A stretch of 64,000 nt of DNA from an uncultured Lachnospiraceae bacterium (GCA_947305245.1 CAMZDG010000018.1:1-64000), one strand, 5' to 3'. Counted from the first letter of the stretch, positions 1-8,539 are shown. The notes: generated from the letters alone by a model not told the origin. Program-made: numbers and translations.

Positions 1-5
1 AGTCG

Positions 6-1391
6 ATGGAGATACGGACTGAACAGGGCTGGGTCATGTCAATGCCGGCAAGCTGGCTTGAGGGCAAGGTTGAGCCGAAGGAAGGACTGCTTCTAGAGAT
101 CACCGCTTCCAATGAAATCTTGGAAACTTATCCTTCTCAGTTTTCTAAGATCGAAAGCGTGGAGGTCATTGGCTATGATGAGCCAGGCAAGACCTCGGCG
201 CTTAGTGAAAACGGCACGCTTCCAAAGGAAGGATCCCTTGGAGAATTTCGGTATCAGATAGGCGCATATGAGGAATATGATACCAAATTCAAGGACTGGG
301 GGTATTATCGCTACGAGAATGATGCGAGGGCTCCCTGGGTTCTTGAAATTTGCAGCGGCGAGCATTCCACGGGCGGTTATGGGATAAGCATCGTGAACAT
401 TGAGGCAGACAAGGCGGGGAATCTTTGCGTGACCGTTGAGGAAACGGCGCCTGATCCGGGAGCCGTGGTGACGGAAGCGTTCACTTTTCCGAAGGTGACT
501 TTGCTGATTTATGAAGAAACGAAAATGCCAAGCAGCGTGACGGTAAAAACAACCGGCGGGACGGAGCTGCCTTTCCTGGGAAACATGCCGCCAAAGTCGG
601 AAACGGATGAAGAAGACACCGCTGGGCAGAGGGGGGAAGCATGGGAAAAGGTGGCGATCGCACCGCCCGAAGGCGCGTATTGTAACATTTCTCTGTGTCT
701 GCCTGATGACTGGGGCTGGAGTTCCTCCTGGACGGAGGACATACCCGTAAGCTGCCTTGGCATTGCCATCTATCCTAAGACGGAGGGAGATGCGAACGGC
801 TGTATTTCCATCCAGTATTCACAGGGATTTGGCGTTTGCGGCACGGGCTTGGAATCCGTGGAGACGACTTTTAATGGGCATGCGGCACATAAGGGTACTT
901 ATGACGGACATCCCTATTGGGATTTCATCGCGCTGTCGGATGAATACAGGGGCTGTGCCATTATAAATTGCGCCGGGGAAACCTGGTTTGATAAGTATCA
1001 GGAAGAATTGGAGGCAATCTTCGCAACGGTGGAGTTTATCCTAAGTGACGGTACGCCTCTAAAAGATTCTTCGCAGGAGAACATTGGGGAGATTTATGCG
1101 AAGGATCCGACGAGGGATGACGTGGTCATGTCTGCTGATGGCACGAAGTATGTAAGAAATCAGCTTCTTGTCTCCGCAAAAATGGATTGCACCAAGGAGA
1201 AGATGGAGAAGCTTGGTGCGGCGTACGGATTTGAGATCGTGGGGTACATAGAGCTGACGCAGGACTATCAGATTGAGTTTACCAGGGACATGGAAGAGGC
1301 AGAGCTTCTGAAAATGATAAAGATTTTGGAGGAAGAAGACTGTGTTTCCATGTGCACGCTGAATTATGTGATGGAGTTGTCATACGACTAG
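6..1391 (+). CDS. Hypothetical protein, 5' end cut by the window
   Basis: I do not recognise this protein. The frame is open to the left window edge and no ribosome site is visible in the five preceding bases, so the first ATG may be internal. The visible 461 residues appear to hold two related beta-rich halves (about 10-190 and 215-345), each with a 'mPasW/lPddWgW' opening and an aromatic, acidic body, followed by a C-terminal segment (about 365-461) with 'ADGTKYVRNQLLVSA'. That last part resembles small pilin- or protease-inhibitor-like modules only in general look, so no function is assigned. A good intrinsic terminator follows 22 bases after the stop. Confidence 0.6.
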   Translation: MEIRTEQGWVMSMPASWLEGKVEPKEGLLLEITASNEILETYPSQFSKIESVEVIGYDEPGKTSALSENGTLPKEGSLGEFRYQIGAYEEYDTKFKDWGYYRYENDARAPWVLEICSGEHSTGGYGISIVNIEADKAGNLCVTVEETAPDPGAVVTEAFTFPKVTLLIYEETKMPSSVTVKTTGGTELPFLGNMPPKSETDEEDTAGQRGEAWEKVAIAPPEGAYCNISLCLPDDWGWSSSWTEDIPVSCLGIAIYPKTEGDANGCISIQYSQGFGVCGTGLESVETTFNGHAAHKGTYDGHPYWDFIALSDEYRGCAIINCAGETWFDKYQEELEAIFATVEFILSDGTPLKDSSQENIGEIYAKDPTRDDVVMSADGTKYVRNQLLVSAKMDCTKEKMEKLGAAYGFEIVGYIELTQDYQIEFTRDMEEAELLKMIKILEEEDCVSMCTLNYVMELSYD

Positions 1392-1412
1392 GGATGCACT
1401 TTGATCAAGTGG

Positions 1413-1451
1413 CACCCTGCGGTACGAACGGGTATCGCAGGGTGTTTTTTT
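1413..1451 (+). terminator. Intrinsic terminator after the first gene
   Basis: The arms CACCCTGCG (1413-1421) and CGCAGGGTG (1436-1444) are perfectly complementary, with further pairing across GTAC/GGTATC, and are followed at once by a run of seven T. Confidence 0.9.
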
Positions 1452-1463
1452 ATGTCATTCCAT

Positions 1464-1518
1464 CTTTAGGTTATCTTTAGGTTGGCTTTAAGGTAGCTTT
1501 GAAACATAGGGCTATGAT
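1464..1518 (+). promoter_or_regulatory. Response-regulator-type promoter with four 11-bp direct repeats
   Basis: Four consecutive 11-mers start at 1464, 1475, 1486 and 1497: CTTTAGGTTAT, CTTTAGGTTGG, CTTTAAGGTAG, CTTTGAAACAT. They are in exact 11-bp phase, so they lie on one DNA face, as is usual for OmpR/PhoB/VanR-type regulators. A -10-like TATGAT lies at 1513-1518, with the repeats covering the -35 region. The operon that follows encodes such a regulator, so autoactivation is the natural inference. Confidence 0.7.
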
Positions 1519-1561
1519 AAAGACATGAAAACGAAAACAACCTAGCAGGGAGAGGAAAAGG

Positions 1562-2251
1562 ATGGAATTTATAAAGCTTGAGAACGTAACGAAGAAGTAT
1601 AAAGAAAATACGGTGGTTGATAATCTGTCGCTTACAATCAACAAAGGCGAGGTGTTCGCACTTCTGGGAGCGAATGGGGCAGGGAAAACGACGACGATCA
1701 AGATGATCCTTGGACTTTCTAAGGCGAGTGAGGGAACCATCAAGATAGAGGAAGGCGCCAAGATTGGTTATTCGCCGGAAACTCCATATTTCCCTCCGTA
1801 TCTCACCGCAATGGAAGTCATGAGCTACTACGCGGGGATCGAGGGCAAGAAGGACAAGAAGGAAAAGAAGGACAAGGATTATCTGAGAAGTCTGTTGGAT
1901 CTGACCGGGCTTGAGGACACGAAGGTTAAGGTCAAGAACTACTCGAAGGGCATGATCCAGAGACTTGCGCTTGCGCAGGCACTGATTTCCGATCCGGACA
2001 TTTTGATCCTGGATGAGCCGACGGCCGGACTTGACGCACTCGGAAGAAAGCACAATCTGGAACTGCTTCGAAGGCTCAAGGAAAAGGGCAAGACGATCAT
2101 CATCAACTCCCATATCCTTCATGACATTGAAGCGATCTGTGACAGAGGCGTGATCATGAAAAAGGGAAAGGTGATCGACACCTGGACGAACGGAAGCGAC
2201 AGTGAGAGCTTGGAAGATAAATTTATCAGACTGGTAGGAGAAGAGGAGTAA
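1562..2251 (+). CDS. ABC transporter ATP-binding protein
   Basis: This is a 229-residue single ABC ATPase. Walker A is GANGAGKTT (36-44), the signature is the variant YSKGMIQR (127-134), and Walker B ILILDEPTAGLD follows (147 on). The D-loop and switch His region (NSHIL) are present. A lysine-rich insert (about 96-106) lies in the helical domain. It is the first gene of an operon with its permease (4 bases downstream), a membrane-anchored HExxH protein, and a two-component system. The layout suggests a CcmA/BcrA-type efflux or lantibiotic/bacitracin-style self-protection module, but the substrate cannot be read from sequence. Confidence 0.92.
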   Translation: MEFIKLENVTKKYKENTVVDNLSLTINKGEVFALLGANGAGKTTTIKMILGLSKASEGTIKIEEGAKIGYSPETPYFPPYLTAMEVMSYYAGIEGKKDKKEKKDKDYLRSLLDLTGLEDTKVKVKNYSKGMIQRLALAQALISDPDILILDEPTAGLDALGRKHNLELLRRLKEKGKTIIINSHILHDIEAICDRGVIMKKGKVIDTWTNGSDSESLEDKFIRLVGEEE

Positions 2252-2255
2252 TCAA

Positions 2256-3011
2256 ATGGAAATCACGATCAACGTAGTAAGAGAAAAAATCAGAAAGAAG
2301 ACCTTATATATCACAACCATACTTGGAATCCTGGTCGTAGCGCTGTTCTCAACGGACATGGGAAGTCTGACAGTCGGCGGTAAGAGGATCAATGATTATT
2401 ACGTACTGATCCCCATCTTGATCAACGTGGTGAATTTCCTGGCCGGAGCGATCGCGCTCGCCATCTCGGTCACGACCGTTCCGAATGAATATGAGAGACG
2501 CACAAGTCATCTTGTATGGTCAAGGGGAGTTGACCAGGGCAGATATCACTTCAGCCTCGCTGCAGGAAACATGATCGTCTCCTGGATCTCCGGAGGGATC
2601 CTGTACGCTACGCTTTGCATCTTTGCGATCGTGAACGGATATGCAAATATTCTTGGAAAAATCATCGGAGCATCGCTTTTCATGCTGCTCTACGTTGCGA
2701 TCATCTGCATGCTTACGACGGCGCTTTCCATTCAGCTTCCGGTAGCCGTGACGGGTGTGATCATGATCTTGCTGTTCGCGGGCGGCGCATTCCGAAGCAT
2801 CCTGACGCTGGTTGCAGCAGCGCTCACGGGAGTTGGTGGAAAGGTGATCAAGAGAATCCTTCAGATCCTTCCGAATCTTGCGGGGCTTAGCAAGCAGGCA
2901 GGAAATCTTGTACAGGGCAATCCCATCAATGTCAATGTCATCATTACCAGTCTTCTTTTCATCTGGATCGCAGGACTTGGGGTTCTGTTTTTCAGAAAAA
3001 AAGAGGCTTGA
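2256..3011 (+). CDS. ABC-2 type transporter permease
   Basis: A 251-residue polytopic membrane protein with about six hydrophobic segments, starting after a short basic N-terminus (VREKIRKKTLYITTILG). Its size and its place directly after the ATPase gene fit the membrane subunit of an ABC-2 exporter. The motif VPNEYERRTSHLVWSRG in the first cytoplasmic loop is the usual coupling-helix area of this class. Family membership beyond ABC-2-like is inferred from layout and hydropathy. Confidence 0.8.
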   Translation: MEITINVVREKIRKKTLYITTILGILVVALFSTDMGSLTVGGKRINDYYVLIPILINVVNFLAGAIALAISVTTVPNEYERRTSHLVWSRGVDQGRYHFSLAAGNMIVSWISGGILYATLCIFAIVNGYANILGKIIGASLFMLLYVAIICMLTTALSIQLPVAVTGVIMILLFAGGAFRSILTLVAAALTGVGGKVIKRILQILPNLAGLSKQAGNLVQGNPINVNVIITSLLFIWIAGLGVLFFRKKEA

Positions 3012-3039
3012 TCCACTGAACAAGAAAGGAACGTAAAAG

Positions 3040-3942
3040 ATGAAAAAGTTAGGATTTGTACTCTATTTTTTGGTTGGAGCAGTACTCGTGCTCGCGGCAT
3101 TTGCGACAAAGGAGAAGGGCCTTAAGGAAAACAACAGAACGGAGCTCGACAGAGTGGTATCCGACTATGAGGAGCTCGGCGACATGGGCTTCAAGGGCTT
3201 CTGTCCGATGAACTATAAGATCGCTTTTTCCAATGGCGAGAAGGACGTGGTCGTGGACTATCATGGCGGTGATTATAAGGTTTCCGAGAGGGCGGCCGTC
3301 TATGAGGGGCTGGTTGGCAGCATTTATAAGAATGGTGAGGAATATGAGGTGGTCGTTCCCGAGTATGACACTTGGATCAATCTTCAGGCCTTCAGTGGCG
3401 AGCAGCTTTCGGCAGTTATTTGGCATGAAAGCTTCCATGCATATCAAAACGCATATTGCGGGCTTGCGGACAGGGTCAGCACAAAGATCATGAGCGAGAC
3501 GGAGCTTTCGGAGCACGTGGATCATGACACTGAGATGAAGAGGCTTTATGCAAAGGAGCTTGAGATCCTCAGCCGCCTCTTGGATGAGGAGAAGACTTGT
3601 AATGCAACCGAGATTGCATTAGAATATATTCATACGGCAGAGGAAAGAGACTGGCTCCTTACGGAGGAAGAAAAGCTTTCAGAAGCATTATATGAGATGA
3701 TGGAAGGCTCTGCATATTATGTGGAATCTCGCGTCGTACGGTATGAGAACGGCGAGGCAGTTTATGCAAAAAATTATCTGAACTCCGCCGCTGAATATGT
3801 GAACGGTAATTCGAAGTATTATCATCATGGCATGCTGCAGTGTATGTTGCTGGATGAGCTGGATCCGCAGTGGAAAGACAGCTATGCGTTCGACAAAAAT
3901 CTGGATGAAGTGATCACGCAGTGCGTCGCAGCGGAGAGATGA
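3040..3942 (+). CDS. Membrane-anchored protein with HExxH motif, possible metallopeptidase
   Basis: The protein has 300 residues. A single hydrophobic segment at 5-22 acts as signal anchor; the rest is soluble and would lie outside the cell. The sequence AVIWHESFHAYQ places HESFH at 129-133, a zinc HExxH signature embedded in a helix, and a downstream acidic stretch (DEEKTCNATEIALEYIHTAEERDWL, read in part) could provide the third ligand. No standard family is recognised. It lies between the ABC permease and the response regulator and reads as part of the same operon, so it may process, sense or neutralise the transported compound. The peptidase role is inference. Confidence 0.6.
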   Translation: MKKLGFVLYFLVGAVLVLAAFATKEKGLKENNRTELDRVVSDYEELGDMGFKGFCPMNYKIAFSNGEKDVVVDYHGGDYKVSERAAVYEGLVGSIYKNGEEYEVVVPEYDTWINLQAFSGEQLSAVIWHESFHAYQNAYCGLADRVSTKIMSETELSEHVDHDTEMKRLYAKELEILSRLLDEEKTCNATEIALEYIHTAEERDWLLTEEEKLSEALYEMMEGSAYYVESRVVRYENGEAVYAKNYLNSAAEYVNGNSKYYHHGMLQCMLLDELDPQWKDSYAFDKNLDEVITQCVAAER

Positions 3943-4007
3943 CGGACATGGATTGCATGGCAGCGGGGGAATGACGGACATGCAGGGCACTGTAATGGAG
4001 GAAAGAC

Positions 4008-4697
4008 ATGGAATATGTGGTATTAGGCGCGGATGACGAGGTCCAGATCCTCGATTCCCTGGAACTATTCCTAAACAAGGAAGGAATCAAACTGATCAAG
4101 GCTGATAATGGAATATCAGCCTTACGGTTGTTTCAATCGGAGAACCCCAGCCTGGTCCTTTTGGACGTGATGATGCCGGGGCTGGATGGCTTCGCGGTGC
4201 TTAGGAAGATCAGGGAGGTGAGCCACGTTCCTGCGATCATGATCACCGCAAAGAGCGAGGATTATGATAAGATCCTTGGCTTAGAGCTTGGGGCGGATGA
4301 TTATATTTCCAAGCCATTTAATCCCATGGAGGTTGTCGCCAGAGTGAAGGCGCAGCTTCGAAGAAATTATGACTATCATGAAGAGGCGACAAATAAGGTT
4401 TATAAGGCGTTCGGCATAGAGCTTGATACGCAGGCGAAGTCGGTGATGAGAGACGGGGAGAGCATTGCACTCACGGGAACAGAGTATAAGATCCTGGAGC
4501 TACTTATGCCAAATCCCGGACGAATCTATACCAAGCAACAGATCTTCGAATATGTCTGGGAGGGCGATTATATTGCGGACGACAGCACCATTATGGTCCA
4601 CATCAGCAATCTAAGGAACAAGCTAAAGAGAGACGGGGATGAAACCGTGATCATTAAGACGGTAAAGGGACTGGGTTACAAGTTCGAGAAGGAGTAA
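4008..4697 (+). CDS. OmpR/VanR-family response regulator
   Basis: A 229-residue regulator: receiver domain (1-115) with acidic pair D9-D10, phosphoacceptor D53 in LLDVMMPG, T80 and K102 (YISKPFNP), then a winged-helix DNA-binding domain (about 130-229) with 'LTGTEYKILELL' and the C-terminal 'TVKGLGYKFEKE'. The next gene encodes the histidine kinase, separated by a single base. The 11-bp repeats at 1464-1507 are likely its target. Confidence 0.95.
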   Translation: MEYVVLGADDEVQILDSLELFLNKEGIKLIKADNGISALRLFQSENPSLVLLDVMMPGLDGFAVLRKIREVSHVPAIMITAKSEDYDKILGLELGADDYISKPFNPMEVVARVKAQLRRNYDYHEEATNKVYKAFGIELDTQAKSVMRDGESIALTGTEYKILELLMPNPGRIYTKQQIFEYVWEGDYIADDSTIMVHISNLRNKLKRDGDETVIIKTVKGLGYKFEKE

Positions 4698-4698
4698 T

Positions 4699-6141
4699 AT
4701 GAAGAAAAAGACAAAACGTGGACGAAGTATTTTTTCCCGATTGGTAACGAGCTATATGCTGTTCCTGGCAGTCACGCTGATCATTTACTTGCTTGCCGCG
4801 CTGCTTATCCTGACCTTTGTCGGCAACGGAAAGATAGGTAACGTTTCTCCGCAGACGGTCATCAACAATGACGGGACAGTGAATGACGTGGAGGTTCTAA
4901 GGCGCGCAGGAGGATGGGTGGAAGAGCTGGATGACGAGGGAAATGTGATCAGCGTCATTGGCGACAAGAAAACGGAAAAGACGAGCTACACGCTAAAGGA
5001 AATGGCGGAGCTTCTGGACATGGGCTATGTGAATTTTAACAGAAATGGCGTGGTCCTGGTTCAGCACACCGAAACAAACAAAGCGGATTACACTGGGATC
5101 GTAAGATGCGCGGGAGATCCAAGAAGGATATTCTTGGTATGTTATCCGCGCGACATGGTCACATATAACGTGTCTTACATGATTACCAATAGTGAGAACA
5201 ATAATGCGCAGGTTTTCCTCGGTGTATTCGCGGCGCTATTCCTTGCGGAGGTTCTGCTCATCAGCTTTTATCTGAAGAAGCACATTGAAAAGCCGCTGAA
5301 GCTTTTGATGGACGGAATGGACGACGTGAGCGAAGGGAAGCGCGACGTAGTCCTGGATTATAAGACGGACAAGGAATTCGAGGATATCAGGGACAAATTC
5401 AACCGCATGGCGGAGAAGCTGAAGGAGAGCGAGGACGAAAAACATAAGATTGAGCAGAGCAGAAATCAGATGCTTCTAGAGCTGACGCATGATATAAAGA
5501 ATCCGGTGGCATCGATCAAAACCACCATCTGTGCGCTGGAAGAAGGCCTTGTAGAAGCGGAGAAGATCCCGGAATACTATAAAACAATTGAAATGAAGGC
5601 GGAAAGGATAAGAACTCTCACGGAAGACATGAACACCAGCCTGAAAATGGAGCGGGATGATTATAAGCTGAAACTGGAGAAGGTCGACGTTTGCGAGGCA
5701 GTCCGCAGGATCTGCGTGGAATTCTACGAGGAGATCACGTCCACCGGGAAGGAATTCGATATTGACATTCCTGAGGAAGAGTACGCGGCAGAGATTGATG
5801 CTGAGCTGTTTGGAAGGGTGATCAATAACCTGCTGGTAAATGCGAATAAGTATAACTCGACCGGAAAAACCATTAGTATCCGGGTTTATCGGGATAGTGA
5901 CGCGATTGCGATCGACGTCGTGGATGACGGGGAAGCGATCGCGGAGGATTTTGTTCCAAGACTTTTTGATGAATTCTCCAGGGGGGACAAAACCCGAAAG
6001 ACGGACGGCGGAACTGGCCTCGGCCTCGCCATTTCCAGAAAGATCATGGAAAAGCATCATGGCACGCTTACCTATCAGAGAGAGGGAGACAAGAACTGCT
6101 TCCGGATCATTGTGCCGTGCGTGACAAGTACGGAAAGCTAA
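4699..6141 (+). CDS. Sensor histidine kinase
   Basis: A 480-residue membrane kinase. TM segments lie at about 16-42 and 172-193 and enclose a 130-residue extracytoplasmic sensor. A HAMP-like linker (about 194-245), the H-box ELTHDIKNPVAS with H264, the N-box NNLLVNANKYNSTGK and the G-box GGTGLGLAIS follow in the normal order, so it should be active. The medium-sized sensor domain differs from the nearly sensorless BceS-type kinases. It is paired with the preceding regulator and the ABC transporter. Confidence 0.95.
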   Translation: MKKKTKRGRSIFSRLVTSYMLFLAVTLIIYLLAALLILTFVGNGKIGNVSPQTVINNDGTVNDVEVLRRAGGWVEELDDEGNVISVIGDKKTEKTSYTLKEMAELLDMGYVNFNRNGVVLVQHTETNKADYTGIVRCAGDPRRIFLVCYPRDMVTYNVSYMITNSENNNAQVFLGVFAALFLAEVLLISFYLKKHIEKPLKLLMDGMDDVSEGKRDVVLDYKTDKEFEDIRDKFNRMAEKLKESEDEKHKIEQSRNQMLLELTHDIKNPVASIKTTICALEEGLVEAEKIPEYYKTIEMKAERIRTLTEDMNTSLKMERDDYKLKLEKVDVCEAVRRICVEFYEEITSTGKEFDIDIPEEEYAAEIDAELFGRVINNLLVNANKYNSTGKTISIRVYRDSDAIAIDVVDDGEAIAEDFVPRLFDEFSRGDKTRKTDGGTGLGLAISRKIMEKHHGTLTYQREGDKNCFRIIVPCVTSTES

Positions 6142-6221
6142 GGCTTTTGTATTACATGCCATATGACCTATAAAGAGAAAAGGACATCATGGAGCAGGGA
6201 AGCTTAATTTGAATCAAAAGT

Positions 6222-6261
6222 CGGTGGCGATAGACTTAACAGGTTTTTCGCCGCCGTTTTT
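6222..6261 (+). terminator. Probable intrinsic terminator after the kinase gene
   Basis: CGGTGGCGA (6222-6230) pairs with TCGCCGCCG (6248-6256) with one wobble, followed by TTTTT. The 17-base loop is rather long. Confidence 0.6.
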
Positions 6262-6278
6262 AATGGTTAAAATATTCC

Positions 6279-6307
6279 TTGTGCGAGTATGGAAAATGTG
6301 ATACAAT
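6279..6307 (+). promoter_or_regulatory. Promoter for the HD-domain gene
   Basis: TTGTGC at 6279-6284, a 17-bp spacer and TACAAT at 6302-6307 lie about 107 bases before the chosen start codon. Confidence 0.55.
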
Positions 6308-6413
6308 CGAATAACCTATTAAGCAGGTGGGTAATAATAAGCGCCAGAAATCAAAAGGAGGGTGCTTTACGTCAATCCTGATCAAATATTCCAAACAAAA
6401 AGGAGATATGAAT

Positions 6414-7007
6414 ATGATCACAAGAGAGGACGCATTTGCGTTACTAAGGCAGTACAATAAGGATCCCTTTCACCTGCAGCATGCGCTGACCGTGGAAGCC
6501 GTGATGAAATGGTATGCGAAAGAGCTTGGCTATGGTGAGGAAGAGGAATACTGGGGTATTGTAGGCCTTCTTCATGACATCGATTTTGAACTCTATCCGG
6601 AGGAGCATTGTCTGAAGGCACCGGAGCTTTTAAGAAATGGGGGAGTCAGTGAGGATGTGATCCATGCCGTCTGCTCCCATGGATATGGAATCACGGTCGG
6701 TCGCGGCGTGACGATTGACGTGGAACCAATTCATGAGATGGAGAAGGTTCTGTTTGCGGCGGATGAGCTTACTGGACTGATTGGGGCGGCTGCGCTCATG
6801 CGGCCTTCTAAGAGCACGAAGGACATGGAACTGAAATCTCTGAAGAAGAAATATAAGAGCAAAGGCTTTGCGGCAGGATGCTCCCGTGAGGTGATTGAGC
6901 GTGGCGCGCAGCAGCTTGGCTGGGAACTGGATAAATTATTGGAGATGACGCTTCAGGCCATGGCAGCGACGGAGGATGTCATTGCAGAGGAGATTGCCGC
7001 CCTGTAA
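6414..7007 (+). CDS. HD-domain hydrolase
   Basis: A 197-residue protein of the small HD/HDIG phosphohydrolase type. Metal ligands are visible as H23 (LQHALTVEAV), the HD pair at 54-55 (GLLHDIDFELYP) and a later His in the SHGYGI stretch. Substrate is unknown; relatives act on nucleotides or are annotated only as HDIG proteins. The frame is open further upstream, but AAAGGAG at 6399-6405 sits correctly for ATG 6414 and too close to ATG 6408, so 6414 is preferred. Confidence 0.85.
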   Translation: MITREDAFALLRQYNKDPFHLQHALTVEAVMKWYAKELGYGEEEEYWGIVGLLHDIDFELYPEEHCLKAPELLRNGGVSEDVIHAVCSHGYGITVGRGVTIDVEPIHEMEKVLFAADELTGLIGAAALMRPSKSTKDMELKSLKKKYKSKGFAAGCSREVIERGAQQLGWELDKLLEMTLQAMAATEDVIAEEIAAL

Positions 7008-7011
7008 CAGG

Positions 7012-7086
7012 GTGAGCCATATGGACGGAGTTGAGCCATAGGGACGGAGTTAATGGGCCACAAAATGACCTGCTAACCCCGTCCCC
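7012..7086. repeat. REP-like imperfect palindrome, copy 1
   Basis: Left arm 7041-7060 (starts GGGACGGAGTTAA) and right arm 7066-7085 (ends CTAACCCCGTCCC) are complementary at about 15 of 20 positions. A partial forward copy, GAGCCATATGGACGGAGTT, directly precedes it. A closely related palindrome lies at 15234-15281. The pattern resembles repetitive extragenic palindromes. No transposase is in the window. Confidence 0.7.
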
Positions 7087-7103
7087 AAAAGGAATTGACA
7101 CAG

Positions 7104-8246
7104 ATGAAAGAAATAACGTATGACGAGCTTAGGGCATTACCTAAGGATTCTTATCAGCTGATAGACATCAGGGACGAAGGGCTGGTGGCTTACGGGATGA
7201 TTCCCGGAGCCACCAATATTTACGTGGAGGATTTGGAAGGAAGTCAGGAGCTTTCGATAATTCCAAAGGAGAAAAAGCTGATCTTTTATTGCGAGATCGG
7301 TCGCATGTCCAGGGAGATTGATGATACCCCTGTTTATCTGGAGGGGCGGGATTGCTACAGTCTCGCGGAGGGGTATGTCGGTTATGTCAGGGCTGGCATG
7401 AAAAGTGAGGCTGACAGGGAAGAAAAAAGGGAGAAGGCGGAAGATAGCATCCGAAGGAAATTCCACAAGCAGCTCTTTTCCCCCTTTGCCAAAGCCTGCA
7501 AGCTTTATCAGCTCATCGAGGAGGGTGATCATATCGCCGTTTGCATTTCGGGCGGTAAGGATTCCATGCTCATGGCAAAGCTTTTTCAGGAGATACAGCG
7601 GCACAGACAGGTTCAGTTTGATCTGACGTTTCTTGTGATGGATCCTGGATACAATAAGGAAAACAGGGCGTTAATCGAAAGCAACGCGGCGGCGCTGGGG
7701 ATTCCCATTGCCATTTTCGAGAGTACGATCTTTGACGCGGTGGACACCATAGAAAAGAGCCCCTGTTATCTTTGCGCGAGAATGAGGCGAGGTTATCTTT
7801 ACAGTAAGGCCAAAGAGCTCGGATGTAATAAAATTGCGCTTGGCCATCATTATGACGACGTGATTGAGACCATCCTGATGGGCATGCTTCACGGCGCGCA
7901 GATCCAGACGATGATGCCAAAGCTCCACAGTACAAACTTTGAGGGCATGCAGCTTATCAGGCCTCTTTATCTGGTCAGGGAGAGCGACATTTGCGCATGG
8001 AGGGATTACAATGATCTCCATTTCCTGCAATGCGCCTGCCATTTCACGGACACCTGTACGACATGCCATGAGGATGGAACCACTTCGTCGAAGCGTCTGG
8101 AAACAAAGAAATTGATCGCGGAATTAAAGAAGTCCAATCCATTTGTGGAGTCCAACATTTTCAGAAGCATGGAAAACGTGAATCTGGATACCGTGATCGA
8201 ATATAAAAAGAATGGCGTGAGACATCATTTTTTGGATGAATATTAA
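7104..8246 (+). CDS. Rhodanese-PP-loop fusion, TtcA-like tRNA thiolation enzyme
   Basis: A 380-residue two-domain protein. Residues 1-100 are a rhodanese domain with the probable sulfur-carrying C63 in FYCEIGRMSR. Residues about 115-330 are a PP-loop ATPase of the TtcA/TtuA class: SGGKDS at 149-154, the Cys pair C221/C224 (CYLCARMRRG), the GHHYDDVIET motif and a second cysteine cluster (C310, C312, C318, C321). TtcA enzymes make 2-thiocytidine in tRNA using ATP, an Fe-S cluster and a sulfur donor; here the donor domain is built in. Start 7104 is chosen because AAAAGGA at 7087-7093 is too close to the TTG at 7095. Confidence 0.85.
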   Translation: MKEITYDELRALPKDSYQLIDIRDEGLVAYGMIPGATNIYVEDLEGSQELSIIPKEKKLIFYCEIGRMSREIDDTPVYLEGRDCYSLAEGYVGYVRAGMKSEADREEKREKAEDSIRRKFHKQLFSPFAKACKLYQLIEEGDHIAVCISGGKDSMLMAKLFQEIQRHRQVQFDLTFLVMDPGYNKENRALIESNAAALGIPIAIFESTIFDAVDTIEKSPCYLCARMRRGYLYSKAKELGCNKIALGHHYDDVIETILMGMLHGAQIQTMMPKLHSTNFEGMQLIRPLYLVRESDICAWRDYNDLHFLQCACHFTDTCTTCHEDGTTSSKRLETKKLIAELKKSNPFVESNIFRSMENVNLDTVIEYKKNGVRHHFLDEY

Positions 8247-8259
8247 AAATATTTACTAA

Positions 8260-8293
8260 ACCTATTGACAAAGTAGGTTAATAGGTGTAATAT
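8260..8293 (+). promoter_or_regulatory. Strong promoter with an overlapping inverted repeat
   Basis: Consensus TTGACA at 8265-8270, 17-bp spacer, TAATAT at 8288-8293. ACCTATT (8260-8266) and AATAGGT (8280-8286) form a 7-bp inverted repeat over the -35 and spacer. Such a site could be an operator; Rrf2/CymR-type regulators of cysteine metabolism use A/T-rich repeats of similar look, but that link is inference. Confidence 0.75.
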
Positions 8294-8325
8294 CGACACT
8301 ATCAACAAGAAAGGAAGCCAAAGAC

Positions 8326-8436
8326 ATGAGAAAGATAGCAGTCAGAATACAACTGAACATGGCATGTTGCTGTCGAATGTTTTGTCGCCGGGCAGGTAGA
8401 TTGACTGTTCATGACGGCTTCTTTGGCTGCGCATGA
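8326..8436 (+). CDS. Cys-rich leader peptide of the sulfur operon
   Basis: A 36-codon open frame with a proper ribosome site (AAGGAAG at 8311-8317) lies between promoter and terminator. The peptide begins MRKIAVRIQLNMA, then has three consecutive Cys codons (TGT TGC TGT, residues 14-16), C20, a basic RR and C35. A Cys run in a leader followed by an intrinsic terminator and then by thiol/methionine transport and cysteine synthase genes is the classic layout of ribosome-mediated attenuation. Poly-Cys leader ORFs controlling sulfur operons are established in mycobacteria; transfer of that mechanism to this clade is inference. Confidence 0.75.
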   Translation: MRKIAVRIQLNMACCCRMFCRRAGRLTVHDGFFGCA

Positions 8437-8437
8437 T

Positions 8438-8458
8438 TTTATGACGAATGATCATAAA
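8438..8458 (+). promoter_or_regulatory. Leader hairpin between the Cys leader peptide and its terminator
   Basis: TTTATGA (8438-8444) and TCATAAA (8452-8458) are perfect inverted repeats with a 7-base loop just after the leader stop. It could act as a pause or alternative pairing partner in attenuation. Confidence 0.4.
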
Positions 8459-8467
8459 TGAGTCAAC

Positions 8468-8503
8468 AAACCGCCCGTGATAATGCGAGGGCGGTTTTCT
8501 TTT
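8468..8503 (+). terminator. Intrinsic terminator (attenuator) ahead of the metNIQ-type operon
   Basis: AACCGCCC (8469-8476) and GGGCGGTT (8489-8496) form a perfect GC-rich stem followed by TTTCTTT. It stops transcription after the leader peptide and before the structural genes, so it must be conditional for the operon to be read from the promoter at 8265. Confidence 0.88.
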
Positions 8504-8539
8504 GCGCAATTTTAGGAATCAGTGAAGGAGGTGATGAAA

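Noticed and set aside
1466..2122. A 218-codon frame antisense to the first ABC ATPase
   Set aside because: It runs through the response-regulator repeats and the ATPase gene and shows no protein features.
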